64,000 nucleotides of DNA from Hymenobacter lucidus (GCF_020447265.1 NZ_JAJADR010000004.1:124001-188000); one strand, 5' to 3'. Shown: positions 17,929 to 26,369, counted from the first letter of the stretch. A program made the numbers and translations. Notes: generated by a model not told the origin, from the letters alone.

Positions 17929-18639
17929 ATGGAAACCACCCGTACCAGTGTCTTCATCAGTTACAGCCACGCCGATAGTCATTGGCGTGAAATGCTGGCT
18001 ATTCATCTGCATCCCCTCATGCGCGACCAGCACGTGCAAATCTGGAGCGACCGGGACATCCGCAAGGGTGAGCGGTGGCAGGAACGGATTCGCCGGCAGT
18101 TGGCCCAGGCCAAGGTGGCCATCTTCCTAGTCAGCGCCGATTTTCTGGCTTCCGACTTCATTCATGCTGAAGAGTTGCCGCCTTTGCTGGTAGCGGCCGA
18201 GCAGGAGGGGGCCATTCTGCTCTCCATTATTGTGCGGCCCTGCGCCTTCCAGGATTCCCCGCTCAGTATCCTTCAGGCCGTAAATAATCCGAGCCAGCCC
18301 CTGTCGGGCATGAGTAAAACCCAGCGCGAGCGGGTCATGCTCAGCGTATACCAGGAATTGCGGGACGTATTTAAGCCCCCAAGCGCCCCGGCGAAGCTGC
18401 CGCCTGACCCACCGGTTAGCCCGCGCCCCGAGCCAGCGGAAAAAGCCCCGACGAAGCCGAAAAGGCGAGTGGCAGCCACTGTTTCTCCCGCCGGGGCTGC
18501 TCCAGCGCCGCCGGCACCCTTACCAGCAGCCGAGCCCCCGGCCGAGCCGCTGCCGACTAAGGCCAAAACGAAACCAGCGGCAAAAGCTACGGTCAAAAAG
18601 GCGGCGAGTAGGCCCATAAAGCCCCGGCCTGCCAAGTAG
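17929..18639 (+). CDS. TIR-domain protein with Pro/Ala/Lys-rich C-terminal tail
   Basis: 236 residues. Residues ~6-135 are a bacterial TIR domain: SVFISYSHAD at the start, IWSDRDIRKGERW for box 2, and SADFLASDFIHAEELPPLL, where the first Glu after the Ser-x-Phe helix is at the place of the catalytic Glu of NAD-cleaving TIRs. Residues ~150-236 are low complexity: Pro/Ala/Glu first, then Lys/Ala/Pro (KAKTKPAAKATVKKAASR), like a histone H1-type nucleic-acid-binding tail. There is no membrane segment. Bacterial TIRs act as immune effectors (NAD depletion or signal nucleotide production) or as scaffolds. The neighbours are the SPFH operon upstream and a decayed region downstream, with no recognisable defence sensor. 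Confidence 0.82.
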   Translation: METTRTSVFISYSHADSHWREMLAIHLHPLMRDQHVQIWSDRDIRKGERWQERIRRQLAQAKVAIFLVSADFLASDFIHAEELPPLLVAAEQEGAILLSIIVRPCAFQDSPLSILQAVNNPSQPLSGMSKTQRERVMLSVYQELRDVFKPPSAPAKLPPDPPVSPRPEPAEKAPTKPKRRVAATVSPAGAAPAPPAPLPAAEPPAEPLPTKAKTKPAAKATVKKAASRPIKPRPAK

Positions 18640-18654
18640 GCCCCGGCCGTGAGC

Positions 18655-19218
18655 CTACTCCAGGGAAAAACGCGCCGCCTGCACTGAGAAGCGGCCGGTG
18701 CTTGCGTTGGCAGCCGGGCTAGCTGTTGTTGGCGTTGTCAATCTTGCCGTCGTTGGCGGTGCTGAGCGTTTAGCCGCCGTTGTTATAAGCAGTGCGGTCC
18801 TTGATGGTGTGCTGGGTGTAGTGCTTGCCCTGGTTGTCGCCGCCCGTATTTTCAGATTCGTCATTGGGCGCGTCGCCGCGATGGCTGCTGCCCGGGCGTC
18901 GCGCACCAGCTCGCCGCCATCGTTGCCGTGGTTGCCGCCGTGGCGGCCGGAGGTATTATGGGGGCCCGGTGGGGGTTTGGGTAGCGTCGCCCTGCTGCTG
19001 GGCACCTGCACCGTGGACGTTTTCGGGGCGGGGCGCGCCGTAGTAGCAGTTAAGGTCTGGGTGCCGCCGGGGCAAAGGGAAACGGAGCCAACGGGGCTAA
19101 CGGTGATGGTGAGGTCACACTGGGCCTGGGTTACTGCTGGCATTAAGACCAATAGCAAAAGTATCCAATGGCTAATCCGACCCAGCGTGCCTTGGAGAGG
19201 AGTAGAGATGATAATCAA
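18655..19218 (-). pseudogene. Secreted protein start followed by degraded low-complexity sequence
   Basis: The first ~55 residues are convincing: a signal peptide (HWILLLLVLMPAVTQAQ) and then a strand pair typical of Bacteroidota Ig/PKD-like surface repeats (CDLTITVSPVGSVSLCPGG). The remaining ~130 codons are Thr/Ala/Pro/Arg-rich and do not look like a folded domain. Other frames of that part give Asn/Gly-rich peptides with stops, suggesting a frameshifted or eroded repeat region. I read it as the remnant of a longer T9SS-type surface protein, but an intact short low-complexity protein is possible. Confidence 0.4.
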
Positions 19219-19437
19219 AGTGCTAGCTTGTAAGAAGTCTATGAAACTTCAAAGTTCACTAGTCTATGCATTGTTGAAAATACCTACTTCTATGTATTCT
19301 ACCTGTTCATCGCTGAGGGTTAGCGCCATACCTGCCCTAGCTATGAGCACGGCTACTCTGAAATACAGGTTCATACATCGCAAAGCAGACACAAAACTAG
19401 TTGAGTCAGCCCAGATACACGGCTCTTTACACACTAA

Positions 19438-19713
19438 GTGGTCAAACTGATAGCCGAGTTCAAGGGCCTCAACAAGCGCATCGAGTTCCTGACCTCCCAC
19501 CTGGTTACCCTGGACGCCGGCGATGAGCGCATCAAAACCGTAAATGAGCTGCGGCGCAAAACCGACCGCCGCGACGAGCTCAATAGCCGCATGGAGGCCA
19601 AGGGCCCGGTCGATCAGCTGGCCCGCGAGCTGGAGCAGGGCGAAACGGCCACCCGCGTCGCGGAGGTAAACGTGTTTAAAGTCGCCGTGACGGCCCACCG
19701 CGCCACATTGTAG
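19438..19713 (+). CDS. Short helical protein or C-terminal fragment
   Basis: 91 codons from GTG 19438, which directly follows an in-frame TAA. The product is strongly charged and helical (EFKGLNKRIEFLTSHLVTLD; NELRRKTDRRDELNSRME), with codon usage like real genes. The lack of a good start and the immediate upstream stop suggest the 3' end of a longer, partly deleted gene. No family is recognised. A terminator follows 27 bases after the stop, which supports it being the end of a true transcription unit. Confidence 0.4.
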   Translation: MVKLIAEFKGLNKRIEFLTSHLVTLDAGDERIKTVNELRRKTDRRDELNSRMEAKGPVDQLARELEQGETATRVAEVNVFKVAVTAHRATL

Positions 19714-19740
19714 GCGTTGCCGCACTAGTAGCAGAGTAAA

Positions 19741-19780
19741 ACAGCCCGCCCCGGATAATTCCGGAGCGGGCTGTTTGATT
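19741..19780 (+). terminator. Intrinsic terminator
   Basis: ACAGCCCGC (19741-19749) pairs with GCGGGCTGT (19766-19774), with an inner CCGGA/TCCGG stem, and is followed by TTGATTT. Confidence 0.65.
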
Positions 19781-19936
19781 TAGCAGGCACGTATAGTCAT
19801 TAGCCAACCCTAAAGCGGTAGAGTAGCTGCTGTTTCGCGGGCAAGCAGAAGGAGAGTGGCCACAACGCAAAGGAACCGCTACATCCGCTGTGTACTAGGG
19901 GCAGCGCGGTACCCAAAGTCGGGCGTTAGCGCAAGA

Positions 19937-20212
19937 CTACTGCTGTTCGGTGTCAGAGGGGCCGTTACCCAGAGAAGGGAATAGAGAAAAGCGTCGACGG
20001 GTAACTTCACCCGCCGCTGACTCAGTGAACAAGGTGCCGGCGGGCAATGATTCTTCCGCGTCAGAACTCACCTCACCGCGTAGTCTCGCCCCCTCCAGAA
20101 AAGCCCGCGTGGCTTTGGCAGGAGCCTTTCGGGGATGCTTAGTAGCAGTGCCCAAAGCAGATGCCGTCTTTTTCATCTTCAGTACTTTCTTTTTGGTAGG
20201 GTCCTTAGCCAT
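19937..20212 (-). CDS. Small basic orphan protein
   Basis: 91 residues. The first ~40 are Lys/Ala/Thr-rich (MAKDPTKKKVLKMKKTASAL), the rest mixed polar, with no signal peptide or membrane segment. It lies 52 bases downstream of the peptidase-like gene on the same strand, and both begin MAK-x-P-x-K, a hint that they belong together. The function is unknown. Confidence 0.5.
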   Translation of the reverse strand: MAKDPTKKKVLKMKKTASALGTATKHPRKAPAKATRAFLEGARLRGEVSSDAEESLPAGTLFTESAAGEVTRRRFSLFPSLGNGPSDTEQQ

Positions 20213-20264
20213 AGTCTATTATACAGCGCTGAAGTGGGTAAGGTTCACCCTGAATGAGGGGTGG

Positions 20265-21764
20265 CTACCACCCAAAGCCGCCGCCGCAATCGACGCGGAT
20301 CCGCCGCAGCCGATTCCCGGCCGCTGTCGTTTCCAGCACGTGTGTAGCGTGATGGGGAATCTCAACCTGATGCAGAAAGGAATCGGGGGCATCGACGGAC
20401 GCATCGACGGCAATACGGCCACGCCGGGCCAGGCTCTCCACATAGCTTTGGATGGCCTGCTCCCGACTGGAGGGCATGATAGTCATAGGCGAAATACCAA
20501 CGGGCCGCCGCTTCTCCTGTTCCTCCACGGCCGGCCCTTCCACCAGCAGCGGCGTGGTCAGGCCCAGCGCATCCCCAGGAATGGTCAATTGGGCGGGTTG
20601 CGTAGCGGTAGCATCGGCAACGCCATTGGGGTCGGTGGCTACCGCGGCAAAGGCTACGGCGCTGGCGAAGCTAGTATGTTTGGCGCGCAAAACCGGGTCC
20701 GGAGTCGATAAGATACCCTGTCGGATCATAGCTGCCGTAATAGCTTTCACATAAGCCTCGCCATGCGTAAGATGCTGGCTGGCCGCAATAATCATCTGCT
20801 CTGCTACGGACCGATAGAAGTCTGTGCGCAACGGAGCGTTGATGACGGCTTTTAATAGCAATGGCCCCATATCAAGGCTGGCCTGCAATACATGATCCGC
20901 GTTTACACGCTGGTCGTCGGCAATGGCCAGGGCCATGCGACCCAGCGCCGCCAGGAAGGCCCCGGTAAATACTCTGGAAAAGTTATGTGGCTGACTGGTC
21001 AGAATTGAGTTTGGACCATCAGGGCTCAATTCTGTCGGACTGCGATAGAGCCACAGCGTAGAGGCGTTGCGCAGGCAGTCCAGGTCGGCATATTTGGGGT
21101 TTACCTGTCGAATGGCATAGCCCAGTTCCTCGGCCATTCTGGCTATGGATGAATTGCGCCATAGCTGGCCCTGGGTTTCGGCAACGACCGTATCACGCAC
21201 GTAGGGAAGCTGTAAGGCGGTTAGAATAGAGCTGCCGTCGCCGAAAAACTCGTGAAAAGCTGCTACCTCCCCCGTAAGAATATCCCACAACTCGGGCTTG
21301 ATGGCATCCAGAATAGCATGACCTAGCTCGTGGGAAATAACATCTGGGCTTTCGCCTGAATACACCGTCATGGCCCGGCCATTATTACTGGCATCTGTAA
21401 TGGTAGCGTGAAAGAACGACAGCCCTTTGTCTTCGCGGGAATAATAGGCATTCAGGTCATTACCGGCGTCCAAGTTTACCTGCAGTAGCTTGCCCACCTG
21501 GCTCTGCCATTGTTTGCAACCGGCCGCATTCCAGTAGTCGGCCGCCCGGCGCAGGGCCTCGGCTGCCGTCCAGTACCGAAATTCGATAGTGCCGAGCGAA
21601 TACAGTTGTGGATTAGGTTTGAGCCCAGTGATATGAATGCCCAGAGTCGCCCCGGGTAACGCAGGCGAAACAGCGCGCCGTATAGGCAACGCGTCGCGGG
21701 GGTCAGTAGACCAACACTGAATATCTTCGGCAGTACCGGAGCTCTTTTTGGGACTTTTAGCCAT
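20265..21764 (-). CDS. Thermolysin-like (gluzincin) metallopeptidase without signal peptide
   Basis: About 499 residues from ATG 21764 (MAKSPKKSSG). Upstream in-frame codons to 21929 give unconvincing sequence. The zinc motif HELGH lies at residues ~145-149, and HEFFGD at ~171-176 matches the position of the third-ligand NEAxSD helix of M4-type enzymes. A helical C-terminal half (about 230-390) would fit the thermolysin C-lobe. There is no Sec, lipoprotein or Tat leader, so it is probably cytoplasmic or exported by an unusual route; M4 enzymes are normally secreted proenzymes. The small basic gene lies 52 bases downstream. The exact family is not known to me. Confidence 0.68.
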   Translation of the reverse strand: MAKSPKKSSGTAEDIQCWSTDPRDALPIRRAVSPALPGATLGIHITGLKPNPQLYSLGTIEFRYWTAAEALRRAADYWNAAGCKQWQSQVGKLLQVNLDAGNDLNAYYSREDKGLSFFHATITDASNNGRAMTVYSGESPDVISHELGHAILDAIKPELWDILTGEVAAFHEFFGDGSSILTALQLPYVRDTVVAETQGQLWRNSSIARMAEELGYAIRQVNPKYADLDCLRNASTLWLYRSPTELSPDGPNSILTSQPHNFSRVFTGAFLAALGRMALAIADDQRVNADHVLQASLDMGPLLLKAVINAPLRTDFYRSVAEQMIIAASQHLTHGEAYVKAITAAMIRQGILSTPDPVLRAKHTSFASAVAFAAVATDPNGVADATATQPAQLTIPGDALGLTTPLLVEGPAVEEQEKRRPVGISPMTIMPSSREQAIQSYVESLARRGRIAVDASVDAPDSFLHQVEIPHHATHVLETTAAGNRLRRIRVDCGGGFGW

Positions 21765-22041
21765 GATGGTAGTGGTTGAGAATAAAGGATGAGTAGGGCG
21801 GCGGCAGCTAAAGTTGCCAAGAAGGCTTCGCGCTTTGGGGCGCTTTGGAGGGCTCAGCGTACTAGTGAGTTGCGTTTGGGGGTAGGTTAAATTGCCTTTT
21901 CTTTCGCGGGCTTTTTTCAGTGCCATCACTGAAGTTTATTGGGTTTTTTAGCTGGCAAAAACTCTTTCTCTGCTGTAGGCAACGCCTCATACTCCCTGCG
22001 CATCTACCCACTCAGAACGCCAACTCTAAAGCTCCAGACCC

Positions 22042-22755
22042 ATGAAAAAAGCCATTCTCACCTTGCTCTGCGGAGCCGCCCTGTTCAGCACCAGCGTCGT
22101 CCAGGCGCAGGTAAAGCAACCCCGCCCCGTGGCCGGCTTCGAGGCCGTGCATACCGGCGGCGGCATCGACGTATTTCTGACCCAGGGCCCCACGGCCGCC
22201 GTGGTAGTGGATGCCAGCAGCGAGGCCCAGTCTCACATCCTGACCACCGTGAAAAACGGCACGCTCGTGGTGGGCTGGGAACCCAACTACTCCTGGAAAA
22301 AGATGCTGCCGGGTAAAAGCACGGGCAAAGTCAGCGTGTATATCACCTGCCCCAGCCTGACGGCCCTCTCGGTGAGCGGCGGCTCGGATGCCCGCGGCGA
22401 AACAGCCTTCACCGCCGATAATATGCGCCTGTCGGCCAGCGGCGGCGGCGACATCCAGCTCACGCTCACGGCCAAAACCCTGACCAGCGACGCCTCGGGC
22501 GGCAGCGACATCACGGTGGCCGGTCGTGCCGAGCGCCAGAAAGTATCGGTCAGCGGCGGTAGCGACTACCGCGCCTTCAATCTGCAAAGCACTACGGCCG
22601 AGGTAAGCGCCAGCGGTGGCAGCGATGCCGAGCTATCGGTAGATGGGGAGTTGAAATCGAGTGCCTCGGGCGGCAGCGGCGTGCGCTACAAGGGCAGCGC
22701 GAAGCTGGTTAGCTCTCATGCCAGCGGCGGCAGCAGCACCAAGCCGGTGCGGTAG
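22042..22755 (+). CDS. GIN-domain (DUF2807) secreted protein
   Basis: 237 residues with a signal peptide (KKAILTLLCGAALFSTSVVQA). The mature part is a right-handed beta-helix type repeat with recurring SGGSD/SGGGD turns (at least six), the hallmark of DUF2807, a 'putative auto-transporter adhesin head GIN' domain. It is probably exported to the periplasm or cell surface; no T9SS or lipoprotein signal is seen. It is monocistronic, followed by a 24-bp perfect hairpin. Confidence 0.88.
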   Translation: MKKAILTLLCGAALFSTSVVQAQVKQPRPVAGFEAVHTGGGIDVFLTQGPTAAVVVDASSEAQSHILTTVKNGTLVVGWEPNYSWKKMLPGKSTGKVSVYITCPSLTALSVSGGSDARGETAFTADNMRLSASGGGDIQLTLTAKTLTSDASGGSDITVAGRAERQKVSVSGGSDYRAFNLQSTTAEVSASGGSDAELSVDGELKSSASGGSGVRYKGSAKLVSSHASGGSSTKPVR

Positions 22756-22807
22756 TGCCCGGCAGTTCGGGCCCGTCAGTTGACTTATTCCGAATTGTCT
22801 GTTATGA

Positions 22808-22872
22808 GCCCGCCCGACATACCAACGCCCCGGCTGCCACTAGCAGTTGGGGCGTTGGTATGTCGGGCGGGC
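22808..22872. terminator. 24-bp perfect inverted repeat after the GIN gene
   Basis: Bases 22808-22831 pair without mismatch with 22849-22872, leaving a 17-base loop. No T tract follows on either side. It is 52 bases after the GIN stop. It could be a terminator that does not need U residues, an mRNA 3'-end stabiliser, or a small-RNA source. Confidence 0.5.
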
Positions 22873-22994
22873 GTAGCTAGTAGGAAGCGCCGGGAGCGGC
22901 TGATGTAACTTTGCGGGGCCAGACGAACCAAAGTGGTTTCGGGGCGTGTTGCCGGGCCAAGGGCCGCCGGGTAGCTTCTATCAGCCTGGGGCTA

Positions 22995-23024
22995 TTGACT
23001 TTCAGAAGAAATACACTAGCTTTT
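22995..23024 (+). promoter_or_regulatory. Bacteroidota-type promoter for the carboxypeptidase-like-domain gene
   Basis: TTG (22995-22997), 19-base spacer, TAGCTTTT (23017-23024; one mismatch to TAnnTTTG). The predicted leader to the ATG at 23069 is about 40 bases. Confidence 0.45.
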
Positions 23025-23068
23025 TGTGCGCCGAATCTCTGTTTCGGCGCGTTCTTTCCCCTCAGCCC

Positions 23069-23497
23069 ATGCGTTGCACATTTACTATTTTGGCCGGTCT
23101 TGGATTGTGCCTGCTTTCGGGCCAGGCCTTGGCTCAGCAGCCCGCTGGCACTGCTACCACTGCCCCTGAGCCCGCCCCACCGGTACTGGAGTGCCAAACG
23201 CTCACGGGCGTAGTCACGGACGAAAACCAGCAGCCCCTGACCGGCGCCACGGTGGTGGTGCAGGGTATTCAGGATGCTTTCAGCACCAACTCTGAGGGCC
23301 AGTACATCATCACCACCAAAAAGCCGATACCGCAAGCCGTGCACCTGCAGATCAGCGCGGCGGGCTACTCCACCCAGAAACTGGTGCTCAAAGCCTGTCA
23401 GCCGCCGCCCGTGGCCCTGCAAACGCTGCCCGGCACCCGCTTCAAGCGCGACGGCCGCATCAAAAAGACCACCTCGACGGGTAAGATTAAGTACTAG
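23069..23497 (+). CDS. Secreted protein with carboxypeptidase regulatory-like domain
   Basis: About 142 residues from ATG 23069, chosen because it begins a clear signal peptide (FTILAGLGLCLLSGQALAQ) and sits after a good promoter; longer upstream reading is not plausible. Residues ~45-115 are a CarboxypepD_reg-like fold: LTGVVTDENQQPLTGATVVV, then STNSEGQYIITT and ISAAGYSTQKLVL. In TonB receptors this domain precedes the plug, but here it stands alone with a short basic C-terminus. Its role is unknown. Confidence 0.8.
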   Translation: MRCTFTILAGLGLCLLSGQALAQQPAGTATTAPEPAPPVLECQTLTGVVTDENQQPLTGATVVVQGIQDAFSTNSEGQYIITTKKPIPQAVHLQISAAGYSTQKLVLKACQPPPVALQTLPGTRFKRDGRIKKTTSTGKIKY

Positions 23498-23593
23498 AGC
23501 GTGCTGCTCTAAACAGAATAACCGGCCCGCTGCTGACCCAGCCAGTGGCAGCCTGGGGCTTTCGAAGGCAATACCGATTGAGACGACGGCGGC

Positions 23594-24517
23594 TTACTGC
23601 ACACCCTTCACCTGCATGGGTAGCGTGAAAATGGCTTCCGAGGCCGTAATGAACAGGGTTTTGCGGTCCTTCCCGCCGAAGCACACGTTGGCCGTCCACT
23701 CGGCCTGAATGTCGATGTGCTCGATTTGCTTGCCGGCCGGGTTGTACACCGTCACGCCCTTGCCCGTGAGATACACGTTGCCCTGGCTGTCGATGGTCAT
23801 GCCGTCGGAGCCTTGCTCCACGAATAGCTGCCGGTCAGTGAGCTTACCGTCGGCCCCAATCTGGTAGCGGTAGGTTTTATTGGCCTGAATGTCGGCCACA
23901 TAGAGCTGCCGGCCGTCGGGGGTGCCGATGATGCCGTTGGGTTGCTGTAGCTGGGAATCCACTGCCACGGGCTCTTTCTGCCCCTTAGCCAGGAAATATA
24001 CTTTTTGCCCGCCAATGGCGGGGTCGGGCGTGGTGCGCGTCCAGTACTCGCGCTGGTAGTAGGGGTCGGTGAAGTAAATGCCCTCAGTTTTGGGGTTCAC
24101 CCATAGGTCGTTGGGGCCGTTGAGGCGGTGGCCCTGTACATTGTCGAGCAGCACCGTTTTCTTGCCGTCGGGCCCGATAGACCAGAGTTGGTTGTTTTCG
24201 TCGGCGCAGGCCAGCAGGCTGCCTTTTTTATCGAAGTACAAGCCGTTGGAGCGTCCGGCCTTCTCCAGAAAAACCGTGAGCTTACCATCGGTGCCATACT
24301 TCCAGATGCGGTTGTTGGGCTGGTCGGTGAAGAATACGTTGCCGGCCTTATCCACTGCCGGACCTTCCGTGAATTTAAACTGCTTGGAAACTAGCTTGGG
24401 TTGGGCCTTGCCGGCAATAATAGTCGGAGCCTGCTGGCTGTAGGCGGCGGGTAGTGCGAAAGTGGCAGCCAATGGCAAAGCCAGCAACAAGCCGGAGCGG
24501 AAAGAGAATAGAGACAT
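23594..24517 (-). CDS. SMP-30/gluconolactonase-family secreted protein
   Basis: About 307 residues from ATG 24517, where a signal peptide begins (LLLALPLAATFALPAAYSQ). The beta-propeller signatures of SMP-30/LRE proteins are present: FTEGPAVDKAGNVFFTD, RLNGPNDLWV (metal-binding Asn/Asp), QPNGIIGTPDGRQLYVAD and GSDGMTIDSQGNVYLT. Relatives hydrolyse sugar lactones with a divalent metal. Here it is probably periplasmic. It is monocistronic. Confidence 0.9.
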   Translation of the reverse strand: MSLFSFRSGLLLALPLAATFALPAAYSQQAPTIIAGKAQPKLVSKQFKFTEGPAVDKAGNVFFTDQPNNRIWKYGTDGKLTVFLEKAGRSNGLYFDKKGSLLACADENNQLWSIGPDGKKTVLLDNVQGHRLNGPNDLWVNPKTEGIYFTDPYYQREYWTRTTPDPAIGGQKVYFLAKGQKEPVAVDSQLQQPNGIIGTPDGRQLYVADIQANKTYRYQIGADGKLTDRQLFVEQGSDGMTIDSQGNVYLTGKGVTVYNPAGKQIEHIDIQAEWTANVCFGGKDRKTLFITASEAIFTLPMQVKGVQ

Positions 24518-24671
24518 GGAAATAGCCGAAAAAATGCGCGAAATAAAGCGGCGCATACCCTGCGCCCCGTGCGAATATAGCCCCCGGCCCCGAACTGCGG
24601 CGCTGTGCCAGCCTGCTGCTGCCCTTCTTATACTCAAGTCTGAAAGCTGCGGGCCGCGTCGTGTGTCGTCT

Positions 24672-25310
24672 TCAGGCGGCTACCCATCCGTCGCGCACGG
24701 CCTGTACTACCAGCCCAATCAGAGTGCGGGCCCCAGCTTTCTGCAGCAGGGCCCGGCGGTGGCTTTCCACGGTGCGCACGCTCAAGCTTAGCTGGGCGGC
24801 TATTTCCTGGTTGCAGCAGTCGGCTACCACCAGGCGCAGCACTTCCAGCTCGCGGCGGCTGAAGGGCGTGGGTGGCCTGCTGTAGCGGCTGCTACGGACC
24901 GGGTCTGGGGCCTGGCCGCTGCTGGTTTCGACCTCCAGCAGCTGCCCGATGGTGATGAGTACTGCTTCCGGGGCCGAATGACGGGGCAGCAGCGCTACTA
25001 AGCGGGGCACGGTTTGCAGCCACTGGCGCAGCTCCGGCGCCACCCGCGGCCCGGTAAGCAGGAGTAGTTGTTGGTTGGAGCGGGCTAATAGCAGCAGTTC
25101 CAGCAACTGGGGCAGGGGCGGGTCGGGCAGCAGCCCATCCACTACCACGAGCTGGTAGGCCTGGCGGCGCAGCAGACACGGAGCCTGGCAGGCATCGGCG
25201 GTCAGACTAACATCAAGACTCGGCCAGGCCTGCTGGAGGCTAAACAGTAAGCCCTGACGATACAGGGTGGGCGGGGCAATAATCAACACGGCCCCTGAAG
25301 AGGATAGCAT
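24672..25310 (-). CDS. LuxR-type regulator with degenerate receiver domain
   Basis: 212 residues. The C-terminal ~60 residues are a canonical LuxR/NarL helix-turn-helix (FSRRELEVLRLVV, NQEIAAQLSLSVRTVESHRR). The N-terminal ~120 residues have a receiver-like layout (LIIAPPTLYRQGLLFSL; LVVVDGLLPDP), but the paired acidic residues after the first strand are replaced by Ala-Pro-Pro, so phosphorylation is doubtful even though an Asp lies at the usual phosphoacceptor place. No kinase gene is adjacent. An AT-only tract lies upstream. Confidence 0.8.
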   Translation of the reverse strand: MLSSSGAVLIIAPPTLYRQGLLFSLQQAWPSLDVSLTADACQAPCLLRRQAYQLVVVDGLLPDPPLPQLLELLLLARSNQQLLLLTGPRVAPELRQWLQTVPRLVALLPRHSAPEAVLITIGQLLEVETSSGQAPDPVRSSRYSRPPTPFSRRELEVLRLVVADCCNQEIAAQLSLSVRTVESHRRALLQKAGARTLIGLVVQAVRDGWVAA

Positions 25311-25438
25311 GGTGTGTGCAGGATTTAGGTCATAGAATCGGGAATTGGGGTAGCAATAGGGTGTAGCAGTAGAGAAGAGCGGGGTGGCTGCCAGTATGAG
25401 GCAAGCCTTCTAAGTTGAACAATTAATCTAGTATTGAC

Positions 25439-25482
25439 AATATTTATTTATAATAAATAATAAAATATTGATATAAAATAAA
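25439..25482. promoter_or_regulatory. AT-tract upstream of the LuxR-type regulator
   Basis: About 44 bases of almost pure A/T with an imperfect dyad (AATATTTATTTA ... TAATAAAATATT), in sharp contrast to the surrounding DNA. It lies about 130 bases before the regulator's ATG and after the terminator of the DUF2141 gene. It is a probable promoter or nucleoid-protein site. Confidence 0.35.
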
Positions 25483-25518
25483 CGGTGTAGCGACTGGGAA
25501 AAGGACTCTTTCGGACAT

Positions 25519-25560
25519 AAAAAACCCGGCCCACCAGAATTGCTTCTGCTAGGCCGGGCT
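25519..25560 (-). terminator. Terminator of the DUF2141 gene
   Basis: CCCGGCC (25525-25531) and GGCCGGG (25552-25558), with a partly paired interior; the minus strand continues into a run of T. Confidence 0.7.
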
Positions 25561-25581
25561 ATGTACCGGGAGTAAGTCGCG

Positions 25582-26037
25582 CTACTTCTTCATAGAAATG
25601 GTCACCACTTTGGCGGTGCCATTCACCAGGAATTTACACTCATCGAAAGCCGGGGCGGCGAGCTTGGGCCACACGTTGTTGGAAAAGGCGTAGGGTTCGG
25701 TCGGAATGCCCAGGAAATTCTTGTCTACCAGGTCGTTACCATTTAGGTCCTGGGTCAGGGCCACGGCCCATTCACCGTTGGGCAAATCCACGGGCAGGGT
25801 AATCTGCTTGTTGCCGGCGGGCTTCACGTATTTGAGCAGGGTATAGCTGCCGCGCTTCAGAAAATTCTCCCGCACGTTGTAGAAATACAGCTTCAGCGTA
25901 GCCTTGGTCGAAGGCAGGTCGGTAACGACGACGTGAACCTGGGAGGTAGTGGCCGGAGCCGGAGCCATCGGGGGTGGCGTCCAGGCACTCAGCACGGCAC
26001 TACCAGTGCTGAGCAGAGCTACTTGAAGAAGAGTCAT
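25582..26037 (-). CDS. DUF2141 domain secreted protein
   Basis: About 151 residues from ATG 26037. The N-terminus is a signal peptide (TLLQVALLSTGSAVLSAW). The rest matches DUF2141: HVVVTDLPSTKATLKLYFYN, then NGEWAVALTQDLNGNDLVDKN with the typical DxNxNxxxD loop, then GIPTEPYAFSNN. It is a small beta-sandwich protein of unknown role, probably periplasmic. A terminator follows. Confidence 0.87.
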   Translation of the reverse strand: MTLLQVALLSTGSAVLSAWTPPPMAPAPATTSQVHVVVTDLPSTKATLKLYFYNVRENFLKRGSYTLLKYVKPAGNKQITLPVDLPNGEWAVALTQDLNGNDLVDKNFLGIPTEPYAFSNNVWPKLAAPAFDECKFLVNGTAKVVTISMKK

Positions 26038-26369
26038 AAGCAAGTAGGTGAAGGAGGAAAAGAGCGGGAAAACGGGCCCTGCAACGCGCAGCCCGATTGG
26101 CAATATCGTTAAATGTGAGCAGCCGGCCAACTCCGCCGGCGCTGCTGCCGGTGCCTGGGTAGACACGGCCCCGGGGCAATAAGTTCGGGCTGAATAGCAG
26201 CGGGTTGCTGGCCGCCGGCGTCGGGACCAGCCGCTTGCGTGCGGCCGCGGCCAGCAAAGCGGGCAGAATAGTGCCCCCAAGCTCCTCCTTCGGGCCGTGG
26301 CTACGTAGAAGACGGATTGGCCGCTGCCCCGGCGGCTGGTCTGTTGTTCTCTCTCAAAGTGCCGTGCTT
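26038..26369. other. 332-base gap between divergent DUF2141 and GH43 genes
   Basis: Both flanking genes are transcribed outwards from here, so their promoters should lie inside. I see no TAnnTTTG box, strong dyad or convincing gene. Open frames exist on both strands, but their Arg/Pro/Ala-rich products look like chance translations of GC-rich DNA. Confidence 0.4.

Noticed and set aside
18698-19450. 250-codon plus-strand open frame
   Set aside because: The opposite strand has a convincing signal peptide and Ig-like start; the plus product is Val/Ala-rich with no domain or proper start context.
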